Source: Synanceia verrucosa
Taxonomy: Eukaryota > Chordata > Actinopteri > Perciformes > Synanceiidae
Length of the DNA stretch: 64,000 nucleotides
Direction: 5' to 3'
NCBI GenBank assembly: GCA_029721515.1
Contig: CM056558.1
Coordinates: forward strand, 11,377,240-11,441,239
The notes beneath the pieces were generated by a model, which did not search any database, was not told where the DNA came from, and saw only the letters and a program-made list of their open reading frames with translations. A program made the translations under genes and the position numbers. Of the stretch, positions 11,591-25,500 are shown piece by piece. Position 1 is the stretch's first letter. Each line of letters starts with the position of its first letter.

Positions 11591-14500
11591 AATAATAGGG
11601 TGATAGACAGAAGGCACACTTATTGTGTTTTAAAAGCTAAATTTGACATTCTCTAAAGGAAGAAAATAGGTACCAGGGGAACAACAGGAGTGAGGGGGTG
11701 CACATCAAGAACAAGACAATGATCCAACCCTATTTTTGTCATTTAGTTTGACAGTTGGCCCTCAGCCACTGAGTAAGGCCTGTGCTACAGGCCACAGTAA
11801 TGTAATGGTGCAAAATTGACCTGTCACTAGTTTGAAAGTCTGGTATTCGTATAAATCTAAAATCATTGCCTCATGTCAACAGACCAGTTGATGAAAATCT
11901 TTTCTGGCTGTACATGATTGTACTGGAGCTGTGTTTCTCAAGCCTTATTCAGGACAAAAGCTGTGCCATGTATCATTTTCCTCAACTGTGTCATTATTAT
12001 GGCACTGAAAGGTCTTGACATTTACTATAAGCACTTGTGCCAGAGACAACGTCCAGTTTGAATGGCTTGGTGTTTCCACCCCACCACAGCTGCTGGTAAG
12101 ACCCAATAGAGGAATATTAAGTGATGGTTCAAACTCCACAGGATGCAATTTAACAAACAGCATTGATGAATAGCCTACATGCCATAACCATACTCTTCAC
12201 TTTCTGCATTTCATCATTTAGTTTCAATGAGCCAGTTCTGTTAAAAAGTACAAGCAAGGCTACTTCATTTAGCAACAGCTTGGTCGGAGGCAAAGCAGAA
12301 ATGTAGTGCACATCAGTTAGCTGTCAAGTATTTGCAGTTTCATGCACACATTTGGGGGAAAACCTGTTTTACTTTTTCAGACACATCTGTGGGCCCCACC
12401 TGACTCTGTCACTGTTAATTAAGTGCTAAAATCCCCTCGCCTGTTTGCTGTGCCATAATGCGATTGGTGTTTGCTGTCAGCACAATGTCGTTCTCTTTCA
12501 CGGCCCTTATGCTTGTTGTGGTCCCCACATCTCAAGGATCAGGTATTAGGCAAGTAATTTGACCTTATTTTTTGGCGAGTGAATAGACAATGGTATGGTG
12601 ATGCCAAACAATGGCCATGGGGGAGGGGCTGTTGTTAGGAAGGGACTCCCACATGGCTTTATCCTGCCTCAGCTATACCTAACAGTGAGAAACTCATATT
12701 GTCTTATGTCAAGAATTCTTTCCTTCGAAAAGTAGAAAGCAGGGGTATTGCTACATGTCCTTTTGCCTAAGGGAAGCTGGCTACTGTAAAATGGTATTCA
12801 TCACATCCATTACTCTAATATCCATTTGTAATAAATGTGCTTTAGTACAGATGGAAATCAGCCAGTAAGGTGACGTACTATTTGAGCAGTGGCTGAGAAG
12901 GCTGTCGTAGCAGCTGCCTCCTTTAAGACCACCAGTTAACCTTCTCCACGGCATTCACTTGAAACTCAGAGCCTGTCATGGCTAAATTTAAATTGTTTCA
13001 TTCAGCTTGTTGCTGAAACCAACATGATTTCTCAGATGAAATGAGAGAAGTGTGTACTTTTTTGCCTTTCACATCAATGGATAGTATATTCAATCAACGT
13101 AGAAGGACGCTACTCATGAGATAAAAGAAATGCTCTTTGTGGATTTATAGATGAGCCAGACTGCACTCATCTCTTTTCAAAACAGATATACAGAAAATCC
13201 AAACTACAATAGCATTTAAAGGTACTTTTCTCCCGGCTTCCTAAATGGTGCCTTCTAAAATGTTTTTAATCCTATATGTCTTCATTTAAGTTCTAGTGTT
13301 GTAGCTATGTGGTATATTGAAAGCCAAACAAAAGCACACAGTAAACAATTTGCAAATGGACTACATTTATAGTCACCATTTGTTACGCAAGACAATCTGT
13401 TCTACTCTCTAAAAATTAAGCATTTCTATTTCTAATATATTTCAATAACACCAAAGTGATTGAGTGCCCTGGTGAATTAAAGGCTAATGGAAATGCTTTC
13501 CCAAGGTAAATCCTCTGAGGGAAATAGATGCTATGCTAGGTTTTGAAGCGTCTTTCTAATATTCTTATAATCACTACAATTACAGGAGATAGGGAAAATG
13601 ATTTGGGGTGGAAAATTGAGCTTTTACCCATACCCAGCTGTGAGCATCCAAGTAATTGCAATAATTCCACAGGAAAATCTCAGAGGAGTATTTTTGTGTT
13701 GTGAGAAAGCTATAAGCCTCAGAATTAAACTTGACAGAGAGTGACTGGAGAGGCAATAACAGGTTATCTTATGGGCAATTTTAAAGTGAAGTTCCTTGAA
13801 ACTGAATTTTGTACTTGGTCTTCTGTGTTAGGAGATGTCTCTTTTTTATGTCAATGTGTATCTTGGAAACAGATTTTCAGTGGTCTGAATCAGAAATAAA
13901 ACAGTTTCTGTGCATTTTCCTATAGACATAAATTGTCTTTTTGTTTCGAAGATTAAGCTACTCTCTCTGACTGCTTTTTACCACCTCTTTTGTTGAACAG
14001 TATTTGCACCTTTTTGTGCTCCGAATCATACAGTATCCCAACACTTCCAGTCTTTCATCACAGAGTTGAAACGATTGCTGGGAGCCCCTTCAATTAAAAC
14101 CCTTAATCAATCAGTTAGCATCTCCTTATGTTTCATGATAATTAATTGTGCTACTATGACAGCATTACGTAATCTCATCTGGGCCTCCTCAGTTGGGCCT
14201 AGTTATATATCAGCAAGTCTTGATATGCCTCTCATGTCAGCAGCTTATAAAGAAAACTCGCTGACATCAGAGTTTGAAGCCTGTGTGATGGTTAAGCTCT
14301 GAAACAAAGAGTGCAGGCATATGGGTGGTACACCTCACTTGGTATGCTGAGCACGGGAAACACCTAAACCTTTAGTAAGCTTCTGGGAAACATGAACATT
14401 TCCTACTTGGAAATCTCTGTAGGGGGCATATATCCCTGAACTGAGCTCTGTGTATTCCAAGTCTAAACATTTTTCCAGTATTTCCAGTGAGCATGAGTTG

Positions 14501-14842
14501 CAGAAGAGAGAATATTTATCATGAGAGCTATTCTTTTGGGATAGAGTGGTTGATGCCATTATCTACAATGTAAGATCTTTATGTGTGAGCATGGTTTAAG
14601 GCTGGAGGGAGCAGAGGTAAACATTAGTTTGATCCCATAGGAATAATAATTCAGGAGTGTTGACACTTGGCTGTCTTAGCATTGCCCTTCAGTGAGTTAA
14701 AACAGTCCAGAGGGATTTCATCACTTGGGGGATTTTCTTGTCCTGTAATGAAATTCAACATTAGTGCTGTATCAAAGGTTTACGCAACACATTTCTGTCT
14801 GAGGAACCATGATTACTCGGGGGCTATTTTGGCACCTTACAG
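11591..14842 (+). other. negr1 intron 1, unique-looking segment
   Basis: No exon, RNA gene or clear repeat was recognised. The frames present are short and unrelated to known proteins. Confidence 0.5.
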
Positions 14843-14930
14843 GGGCGGCTGTGGCTCAGTGATAGACTAGTTCGACCACCAATCGGAAGGTCGGTGGTTT
14901 AATTCCTGTCTCTAGCAGTCGTGTTGTGGT
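14843..14930 (+). mobile_element. tRNA-derived SINE head
   Basis: Polymerase III promoter elements are readable: box A (TGGCTCAGTGATAGACTAG, from 14852) and box B (GGTTTAATTCC, 14896-14906). Box B differs from the usual GGTTCGATTCC only at the CpG, which has become TA and so looks like methylation decay. The element joins directly to a different repeat in reverse orientation at 14932. Confidence 0.72.
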
Positions 14931-14931
14931 G

Positions 14932-15116
14932 CCTATCCCAGCTGTCATAGGGCGAGGTACAACCTGGACAAGTCGCCAGTTCATGGAAGGGCACAGAGGC
15001 AACAACCATTCACACTGACATTCATAAATCAGAGGGAACCCATGCAGACACAGGGAGAACATGCAAACTCCACACAAAGAGAAAAATCAAAGAATCAAAC
15101 CGGTACCTTCTTGCTG
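14932..15116 (-). mobile_element. V-SINE/L2-tail-like fish repeat, reverse orientation
   Basis: Read on the minus strand this matches the common fish repeat seen at 60448-60650: GAAGGTACCGG, GGAGTTTGCATGTTCTCC, then CAGGTTGTACCTCG and CAGCTGGGATAGG. The tRNA-like head beyond GCAAGAAGG is missing and the copy stops against a hAT remnant. Confidence 0.72.
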
Positions 15117-15119
15117 GTG

Positions 15120-15477
15120 TAATATGAAATATAAACAGTAATAGTTGGTTATAATCATTGATCCTTTTTTTTCAAAGGTAGTACCCAGAAATTTTCACAC
15201 TGCAGCTCGGCCAGTCCATTAAACCCGAGAGGGGAATTCTTTTGTGCGTGTTATTATTATTCTTATTTTCTAGGTTTAAGTACTTCTAATGATTCATTTG
15301 ACACACACACAATACACAGGCATAAAAATCAGAAGCATTGCTTTGCAGAAACAGTTGTAGTTCAGTTCGAGGGGTGTGATAGCAGAATAGCGGCGACTGT
15401 ACCATGGTAAACCGCCATACCGCTTTGATTGGGTGCTTCATCACTGCAGGAAAAAAATCTTTACCATCACAGCCCTA
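15120..15477 (+). mobile_element. Truncated hAT-like element (same family as 32456-32814)
   Basis: It shares TATGAAATATAAACAGTAAT, then TTCACACTGCAG, and an end section CCATACCGC..TGATTGGGTGCTT..CACAGCCCTA with the complete copy at 32456-32814. The left terminal repeat is missing. About 130 bp in the middle is less alike. The right end is at 15477. Confidence 0.75.
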
Positions 15478-16149
15478 GTTAGGGAAAATAAAGGTAGTTT
15501 GCATGCTGTCCAGTACATGTTCATACTCATAACTCACCATGAGATGAAGTAATAACTTGGATTCTTAAAGACTAGAATAATTTGTACTACTGTTCAGGTT
15601 GCCATTGTTCTGCCGTTTCAAAAAAAAAAAAATCAGTCTCTCATGAGTCACACATATTTCACTCCCATGAAAGCTTTATAATTACCTTGTCAGTGTTTTC
15701 AATGGTCATTCAAGGATATTCCCCAAATTAAGAAAGAAGTATTTACTGTAATCTCTTTTTTAGCTCTTCAGTTAGCTCACTCACGTTTGCTGTCTCTCAC
15801 AATTGATTAGAAACTCCAACAGCTTAAGGAGATACATATTGTCATAATTCATTTGGCTCGATGTTGGCATGGCTGAAGAATTTTAATTGGAGTCACTGTG
15901 AGCAGGTTTTGGGTTTTGTTTTTTTTCTGTCTCTGTCATCTGCATAATGAGTGTGTGGATTTCAGACCGCTGTAAATGTTTGTTGGAGCCGAGTAATTGG
16001 AGAGTCTGCATTGGTAATTATTAGTAAATGGAGAAAGAAGCGGTGGAGCAAATCAATATCACTGAGAATAGTATACTACCTTTTGTTTCCAGTGGGGTCA
16101 GGAGTTAAGGTAACAGGAGTTGTCCTGCTGCACAGAGACGAAAAAAAGC
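15478..16149 (+). other. negr1 intron 1, no feature seen
   Basis: AT-rich intronic DNA. There is a 12-A run at 15620-15632 and no gene or repeat that I recognise. The frame at 15951-16304 runs into the next transposon and is not real. Confidence 0.5.
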
Positions 16150-16157
16150 CTAATTTG

Positions 16158-16884
16158 TTGGGGTCTCCCAATCCAATATTGATATTGGATATCAGTCCGC
16201 TATCAGCAAAAAAAATAAGTATCGGATTATATTGGTGTGCAGAAAAAGTCTCTGCTCCAGCTCTTCTATCCAGCAGCAGGATCCAGCATGTAGAGCCCAT
16301 GTGATCACAACAACAGCTGTGCTAAGGTGCTAACATATAGCAAGGATTAGGACTGATGTTGGCCATGTGGCAGGATTTTTCATTAAAGTCAGAAAAAGAT
16401 ATTGCAGCTGAGTGGGAAACTTGTCATGCACATTTCTCCCATGGTGGCACAGAACCAGTTTAATATGGCCAACCTCATCAGCATTTGAAGCAGCATCACA
16501 AAAAAACAGCATGAGGATTTTCAGGTTCTTCTAATTATTTTTCTTTAATTTATTCTATTCAACTGTAGAATATGCTTATTTTTAAGATAAACTTGTGGTT
16601 ATTTTTTGCACTTGCATTTGCATTTTTTTAACTTATTTTATTCAATAATAGAATATTCTTGTGTTTAAGGTTAAAATTGATGTAACCCATTGGTTAATAA
16701 ATAAATGGGTCAGTTTTTCTCATACCCACTGTTGCTGACTGTTGTTTTCTGTTTGAATAATATCACTTGATCAAGCCTGTTCTAACTGTGTATTGGGTCA
16801 GATCAAGATCAGTGTTGACCAGTACTCAAGGCTGCAATATCCGTATCGTATCGGAAGTGAAAAAGTTGTACCGGGACACCCCTA
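16158..16884. mobile_element. Non-autonomous hAT-like element with exact 8-bp target duplication
   Basis: The ends TTGGGGTCTCCC and GGGACACCCCTA are inverted repeats (two mismatches). They are flanked by identical CTAATTTG at 16150-16157 and 16885-16892, the 8-bp duplication typical of hAT elements. Subterminal GATATTGGATATC and CCGTATCGTATCGG motifs are characteristic of a very common fish family. There is no transposase. Confidence 0.88.
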
Positions 16885-16892
16885 CTAATTTG

Positions 16893-19185
16893 TGCGAATG
16901 ATTTATTAAGAACTTGCTAACTTTATGCACAGTAAGTGTAGGCCTCATGATCAGTATGGTATTGCAGTACTGTTGAAATACCAAAGAATGTTTTTCTGAA
17001 AAGATTCTCTTGACCAGTTGTGACAGTGATGTAGGTATTGTTTTGGCAAAATGAGGTTGTGAACACACCTACTCTAGCGGGAACTACCACAGAAACCATT
17101 TGGAGTTTTTTCCCAAGTGTTTATATATCTGTCTGATTTTATCTTTGCAATGGTGTCACAACCATTCAAGATGCAAGTGTAGCTGAGTTTGGTTTGGTAC
17201 GAGTGGAAGTATGTTAATTAAGTTTTTTTTCTGACCAAGAGTTGGCACTTATTTAAGGTAAACAGCTAATAATTCAGCATTAAAATGTCTAAAATGACTC
17301 CAGAAAGAGACCCAAGCTAAGCTCCCAGCTCACAACACTGTATGCCAACTCTATGCCAGCTGTTAAGGTGGACCAGCCATTCTCCTTTAATTGACAAGCC
17401 ACTCTGCTCAGTTTTGTTCTGCTTTATATTTACTAATAGCATTAATCGGTCAAAAATACTATTGTTCTTTAATCATTAATATCCCTAGAAGGAGGTGGGA
17501 AGAGGGTACGGTGGCTGGTGTAATCCCATTGCAAGATGGACTCTAGTTTAATTTTGTGGCTGATTACGGCAGCCATGACAAATGCCCCTATTGGATACTT
17601 GTGGCTTAATTGTAGATTCATGACAGTATATTAACTCTTGGCTATTTTGCACAGATGGCACATGGTTTGTCACTGTAGAGTAATCCAATTAAACACAACA
17701 AAAATATGGTGTTGCTCACATTTAATTCCAGTCTCCTCAGTACTTCTGGAAACAGAGAACAATATCATCATTCCGAAAGGTTAGTGCTGTGTTATAGAAA
17801 AAGGCCTGACCTCCATTGTTTAATAGCGTGTTTAGCAATGTGTGCAGTCTGGTTTAACAAACCCCTCTGAAATCGTTTGCTTCTTTTATGAGGGAAACAT
17901 ATTTTAGTTTTGGCCACAACAGTCTGTGAAGATACTGGAAAAAAAGGATTTAATCTAAACTTGGAGGACAAACGTTGACGTTAATAGGCTGTCAGGCTTT
18001 GTCCCAACCACCATGGCAGGGAGATTGACTCAATCTGTGCTAATGTTAAACAGCGAATTCATCAAGTGATCTGTGAGGCTGCCACTCGTTAGAGTCTAAT
18101 TTTAGACACGGGGGCCTTTTTGCTATTCATAATGGAACTCTGATTTCTCCACACTGCTCTGTCTGTGACTCTCCCTCTCTCTCACTTTCACCTTATCTTT
18201 ACCAATCTCTCTCATTCTCTCTGTTCATTAATCGCATCTAAAGGTAAGCAGCCAAGGCAAATGTAGTCATGATCAGTTAGTAGCTGTAACGGACGAGCTG
18301 TCTGTTATTCCCTGTAAACCCTTCAGCTCTTTCTGTTCTTAGTAGTCTGTTCGTATACAACCTGTGAACTTAGTCATGTTTTGTTCTGTGTGATACTCAA
18401 AAAACATACAACAAAAGCAAAAAACATAATAAAAAAGAAACTGTGTCATCAAATGATCAATTATCCTGAGTGAGAGGTTAGAGGACTTTAGACATTGCAA
18501 ATTGTAGATCCCCATTATGAAAGCGATGCACAAATAAAACCACCATCTTTGCTATTCATCATAACACATTTATGAATCATTGCATTTAAATGTGCTGTGT
18601 AACTGTCAGAGAACTGTCAAGGTACAGCAGCATTTTTAAAACAATACCAGTCAATTTAGTGTTAGTGTATTATTGACTGTAGAAAACTATTGCATCATCA
18701 CATTGTTTGAAGTGTGTTCCTTTTGCACAGGTTATGAAGTGAATAGTGGTTTCTTCTTTTACAGAAACTAAAAACATTGAGTTTGCAGGAGAATATTGAG
18801 GCTACAGAAAGATTTAGCTGCTTCGCAGTAAAATCCTGACAAGCTTTGGCCAGTGAAAAGCATACATTGTGAAGCAGTGACAGAAAGTGTCAGGTTTGTT
18901 TTAACAAAAACGTCACAGAGGGCATTTTCCTAATAATGTTGTTTCAGTTGATTACGGAGTAGTGAGTTAATAAGACATTTAAAAGACAAAAAATATAACT
19001 AAAATCCTTCAGCTTTCAAATATGATTGTAGTTTAATTTTCCGTTCCTATATATAATGGTTACCCAATTAATGTTTTTTCCTTTAGAATTTATTTTGATG
19101 TTGCCATCATTTTATGTGTTTCCACTCAACCATCCAACCTCATTGTAATGTGGTGTCAGCCATCAAATCCAGTGCAAAAATCCTC
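16893..19185 (+). other. negr1 intron 1, no feature seen
   Basis: Intronic DNA with a CT-rich stretch near 18170-18230. No exon, RNA gene or clear mobile element was found. Confidence 0.5.
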
Positions 19186-19188
19186 CAG

Positions 19189-19511
19189 TAGGGCTGTGGC
19201 TGTTATTGTTGTTAGTCGCATATTCTGCACAATTTTTGGAGTTGCTTTTATACCCATGAAGGTAATCGCCAACACAGGTAATATGTGCCAGATGTACACA
19301 TCATTGTTTACCAACTTCTGTTTCACCAACAGAACAAAGCATCAGAACTTGGCCAAAGTCCTTATGCAGTAGGCAAGTCATGCCACTGATGGAGTGACAG
19401 GCTCTCCAACAGGCTCTTTACATACCAAAGTATCCCGTGATATAAACTGTCTACTTTCTATGGTTCAAATTATAATGCAATATAAATTTTAGGCCATATC
19501 ACTCACCCCTA
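19189..19511. mobile_element. Possible decayed hAT-like element
   Basis: It begins TAGGGCTGTGGCTG and ends GGCCATATCACTCACCCCTA. The end resembles the hAT-type fish repeat with the complement TAGGG-TG-G-GATATGGCC. No target duplication is visible and the middle is unrecognised, so this is tentative. Confidence 0.35.
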
Positions 19512-22500
19512 GTGTTGGTGAAACAACATAATTGGGTTATAATTTTCCCGGTTCGGCTGTAACAACGCAGTGATTGGCTGTTCGTGGACGGGGGCGGGAC
19601 AGGCATCATATTTGCCATTTCCTGGCACATGCTACTTTTTATCTATTATCTGTCTGTTTTTTTTTCATATTAATTTGTACATTTAACAATTAACTGAGAA
19701 TATAATGATATATGTGCATATAGAAAATATGCTGTTAATTCAGAAGCCTTTGGACCAAGAAAAAAGGATCGTATTTCTCTCAGGGGATATTGTAATGATC
19801 CTCTTTAACTCCATCAAACTTATATGCAAGCGTTACAGAACAACATGGACTTAACCTCTGCTAGGTTCTCCACAGCGATGACGGGCTCTGTTTCTCCTCC
19901 TTATTATACTCAGTTAGCATTATGAAAAGGGGGATTACAGCTCCAAGCTAATTAGCATCCAGCCCCAGGAGCTACAAATGAAATGTACTTGTAGATAATA
20001 CAGCGTGTGTAGCAAGCATACCTCTGTCATGTTAAAATGTGCATACAAATTGTTGGATTTAACACACACTGTTTCATCTTACTGTATTTCGAGAGACACA
20101 GTCGGGCGCCACAATAGAACTTCCCTCAAGCATGCAATCACTTTCCAGCTCCTACAGTACATTCTGCAATCTCTAAAGCATCCAGTTGTCTTCCGTGGAA
20201 GTGTGTGGGCCAAGTCTTTCTTATGCAAACCTCAATCCAGGCACTGTCTTTGATTTCAACACAATGCCCCCGCTGACTTCCTCTCTGCACTGTGCGAGTG
20301 TCACTTTCATTTCAGAAATTCACCCATGTTTTTGCCAGTGCAGTCGCTAATGGGTAGTCTTTTCAAAGCCTAGAGAGGGTAATCCTGGCATCTTTGTTTT
20401 CATGGCCACCTGAGGGCCATTCCACAAGTTCAAAAGGAAGAAAAAAAACTATGCGGTGCAGTGTTTGTGTAATTTCTTTCTCAATGCTGTGTTCCATATG
20501 TACCATCACAGACAAGACTGCATGTGAAACAGGCGCTGTGTTAAATGACTTCAGTTGCATGCACCAGCTTACTTAGGGGAAAATATGAGCCAGATGCTTT
20601 ATTATGTTGTGTTAATGCTGATGCCAATGAACCAAAACACTGAAGTGGGAGGTGATTTTCGACACAGTAACACTACTGGAAATTTTGGACAATTACCTTG
20701 GTCATATGTATTGACATGTAAAACAACCTTTTGATAAACAGCCATATACTGCTTGACAGGCCAATGTGGTTGTTTAAAGATAATTAGATTTACAGTCTCA
20801 GTGGATGCCAGGGATTTTTATGATTTCCTCTCTACAGTATTGGCTGGGTATTTTGTTACTGGGGAGCAAAATGATTCACCTTGAAGGAATGATTTGATTT
20901 GATTGTGGAAGAAAGAAGCTTCAGATTCAGATGTGATCAGATCGAAGCAAAACCAGGGTTTCCTCTTCTCTGCCAAAACAAGACAAGAATAGTGACAGTG
21001 ACTAAAAGAAATGTGAAGGTCTGAGACAAGGTGATATCAAAGTATTTGACGCACAAAGTGTGAAAGTTATTACATAGCAGAGTTGAGTGAGCCAAGTTTC
21101 TCTATTGACAATATAAATTACATGTATTGTGAAAACTAAAACTGTAATGAGGTTATTAAGTTCAAGAGAGGAAATAAATTAGTTGATTATAAAATATAAC
21201 CTTCAGAGACACTGTGCAAGAGCGAAGGAAGAAAATAATGTGCATCATAACATGAAGCACATAATCTCAATACATATTATCAACATTATTTTTTTGAATG
21301 AGTTCAGTATTGTGATTGAAAATGTTGCTCTCTTACAATGCAAGAGTAAGGAGGATGTAAAAATATACAGTAATGTTTCTTCAACCTAAAATCTGATATG
21401 ATCAAATATGTCTCTTCAGTAGTATAGTTCTTTACAACAATATTATTGTTAACATTTTTTAAAAGTTGGGGTATAAACAGACTACACATTTTGACAAAAA
21501 CACCAAGTCTAAACGAGACATCTTTCCACTCAGAAATATTGTGTCGACTTATGCAATAAAATTACAATTGCTTGATTGTCTGTATTAGCACATGCGTTGT
21601 GTAGTATTGCAAAAGGTTAAGTCGCGAAAGGATGTTATTAATGATATCTTGATTGTGTAATTGGTGAAAGAAAATGAAATATAAACCAAAACACATACCA
21701 CACTCTATATGTATGAAGGAAAACTTGTTTTGTGTCGAAGTGCCTCATGCTCTGATTTCAGACTGGTTTGTATGCTTGTATTTAACAATCTGTATAGTGT
21801 AGCATTTGAAAAAAGAGCAATATTAGGGATATAATACAAGAACTGATACTGCAGTAGCAAATCAATGCCAAAATACGGCAGTAGAGCTACTTAATGTTAG
21901 CAGCCATGATGTGCTCAATCTCTATTCTGTAAAAAATGTATTGGGCAAAGCTAAGTGAAAACTTGTCATGATGCAGGGCTCTACATCTCTTGTGTCTAAT
22001 ACACAATATATTACTTGCCACCTATTTTGCGATGAGTCTGAAGGGCATTCAAACATACTGCTTTCCTTGGTGTGGGTGGCAAGTTATTTGAAGCTACGAG
22101 AACTGATCTAAGGCAGTGTGAGAAACATCCTCTACATCTCTTCTGTTTTATCTGGCTTATAAAATCTAAACTTGAAAAGTCCTGAAAACATGATAAATGA
22201 CAAAAACTCAGGGATGCTTCTCTCAGTTCTCCCCATCTAGAGTAGAGAATGAAATCAAGGCCAGAATACACTGCACATGGGGCAGCACTGGTACGTGCTT
22301 GATATTTCGAGCTTCTATTATCTTCAAAGTTGTAAATTTGGCAGCATTTTTTTCCGAGTCACAAACTAGAATTAGGAACAAACACATTTCCCTCGTTCAA
22401 ATTTAATCTTGCAAAATGTTGATTTTAGTGGGAATCTTGAGGCGGTTCATCAGCGATTAATAATATCTTTGCAAAAATAAGTAAACAAACCAAAATAAAG

Positions 22501-25500
22501 AATAATGTATATAAAAAAAAATACATGGGATTTATTATGTTGTTGTTTTGTTTGTGGGTTTTTTTTTGCCATGGTATGGGGTTTCAAGAATTATGGAATT
22601 TCGCTGCCGCTGGTTGACTTGCTGGTATCGTGCTATGCCTAATGTTTATCATTCATATGGAGTGAGGGATCTGCAGTACAGATCTCTTTTAATCCCTACG
22701 GTTTAATTTTGACCTAAGCCTAACATCGGTTTGACAGAATGTGTTTGTTGGCTGCAGATGCTATTTATTTACATGCTGGCTTTTCCAGCTGTCATGGCAA
22801 TGAACACAAAATGAAAGCTTTCACAAAAATGTCAAGCGTATTCAGAAGCAGTGTTGAGTGACTAACAAATACTAATACTATGTTCTGTCAGTGGGTACGA
22901 TATACAGTACGTGTGTGAGCAAATAACAATTACTATACATTATTCTTATTACTCTGGATGCATTGGTGTGTTTTAGCAATTAGCCAATACCGGTACTGAC
23001 TTACTTAAACAATGTAACATTTTGTACTGGTGTGTATAGAGTATAGCCTTAGTACTTTCAACAGTATAGTGATAAAGTGACACGCTGCTGGCTTAGCTAA
23101 AGCAGACATTTCACCGTACTATATCTGACAGTAAGAAAACCTTCACTGTGAGTGAACGTTTCAGAGCACTTCACACAAACACTTTCCAGTTCCTCCAGAT
23201 TGATTTTTATTTTCCACGATCTGCTCGAACATGCACTTCTTGTGTGTCAACTGAGCGGCTGCTTTTCCTACTAAATTATTCCACAGACAGATATATATTT
23301 TTTATCTCACAGTTAATAATGGGGGAACTGTATACAGCTACATGAATAATTCATGCAGGCATTCCTTTAGAGATTAAAAACAGAATAAGAATAATTTATA
23401 CTGTAAGCTTACATAAATGGTTTTAGAAACAGCTAATCAACTAGCAAGCCTGTCTCAGGCAAGGCAGCTACCTAAAGTTGTGAGCCAGCTGAGAGCCAAC
23501 CACAGAATATATTCAAAGGCTTCAGCCCATATCATCTCCACCATATAAATTATCATTCTTCTGCCGGACTTGACACACTGCAGCCTTTCATGGTTTACTC
23601 CACCGAGGAAGCGACAGGTCATAATTATACAGTCTGTGGGGAAGAGAGACACTTAAACATGAACAATTACATCGGGATAAGAACAGCAGATAAAAGCTCA
23701 GGGAATAACAAGGAGAGCAAAAGGGCGAGAGAGAAAATGAAACGGAAAAGAGATTTAAAAAACATAAAAAAAACAACATTTTGTTGATAAACCAGACACG
23801 AGATTGAGCTTGTAGAGTGCAAAATGACAGTGATGGTTGTTTCGACTTGTTTCGATGTTGTAATCAGATTTAGAGGCACATCGTGTATATTAACCAGGAA
23901 GGATTTTTACATAATGCCCTTTGTGCTCACCAATTGCACAGATCAGTCATGCCTCAGTGGGCACCAACAATTTTTCAACCCATAAGCTAAACCTTTGTCC
24001 TTCATTGAAACCCAGTGAAAATACAGCAGCACACTATTATTAGATGTCTTCCCAACCATATGGTTTGCAAGCTTAGTAATTGCCTGGGTCTGCAATACGG
24101 AACATTGTGGATGAATTCCTGTTCTAAACATGCTGTGCTGTTTAGCAAACAGTTCGAAAGGACACGGACCTTCTGTTTACTCTGCTGTAACCCTTTGAGC
24201 CCTGAGATGGATTAATGATCCTGAGATTGTCAGTTCAAAGACAGACACAGAGGATAGTACTGATGTGTCCTTGGGTGAGGCACTTAATATCCATCTTTAT
24301 AAACACATTACACATATCATAGGTTACGTAAGTCACCTTTAATGAAGTCAGGAGAAACAAACAATGTGAGCCCCAGATAGCACCTTGGCCCACAACACAG
24401 TCTTGAGCAATATCAAGTGGCTGTTGTCTGGATTGCATTGCCTTTTCATTGTTTGTAGTTGAGTAGTGTAGGTGCATAGAGGCCCTTTTTGGCTGGTGGA
24501 TATAAAATCACAGTTTTCCAGAAGGATGCTCATAGTTTCTTATCTTGTGTCAATATTTATGGCTCGTGCTGCCTGACTTAGTGTATAGCAAATGTGCACT
24601 ACACAGTAAACAGAACCATGGTGTGTTGCTGACATGCTAGGGGGGGCTTGTGGGTAGTGCTTTATCAGAACAGTATAGCTCAGACACCTTTCTGAGTGGA
24701 TGGTTTGCTCAAACCCAGACCCCACGTACTCTGGAAGGGGAGTTTGTAGGGTTGCCCAATTAGTGCTGAAAAGTGTGGCAGTGCGTCAGCAGGGAAGTGT
24801 GGACCAGAGGAGGCTCGTCATCAATCACTGCTCCGGCTTCAGGCTCGTTCCAGCCCTTTTCCCTCTCTGGCAAAAGGAGAAAGACGGCAAAGAGAGAATG
24901 ACGGTGGCCAACCAATTTCTGGAATGACAACAGACTGCACTGGAATTGACTGAATTGAAGTCTCACTCTGGCCATCAATAAATGGCATTTATTTCTTTTA
25001 ATCATTGTTTTTATTTCTTCAGAAGTAGAGGCAGAGAGGTGACTCATAAAATATGCATGGAGTTAAATGATGAGTCAGGAGGACAAGTTTGGTGGGCCGG
25101 ATTTGTGCATGTCTGTACTAAACCAAGAATGCATTTTAAATTTAATTTAAGATTTAAATACAGAGACAGTCATTTACTTTCTTTTTTGTTTTTAGTTAAA
25201 CATGCATAAAACATTAGGTTTAATTAAGTAATTATAACAATTAATGGTGCAACATATTCCACTAACTTGACAGCCAAAGTAGTTTTACTGTATATGAACA
25301 TGAATTAGATATGGCAGATCATGAAACTTCATCGACTGCATGTGCACAGTGACCATTGATCGTCAATTGCCAAACTGTGCAACATCATATGTCGTTACCT
25401 GACAAATACTGTCGCCTCCCTTCCCCCCTTGTGTCTGCCATGTAAACCAACTGTTCCTCTTTGGCTTTAACACTGACACATAGTGTGACACTGGCACAGA

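Noticed and set aside
14843..14930. Possible functional tRNA gene
   Set aside because: Boxes A and B are present but the sequence does not fold as a full cloverleaf by eye and box B is decayed; it is better explained as a SINE head.
24190..24210. TAACCCTTTGAGCCC, considered as another end of the TTAA family
   Set aside because: It lacks a full TTAA edge and no body or opposite end of the family follows.
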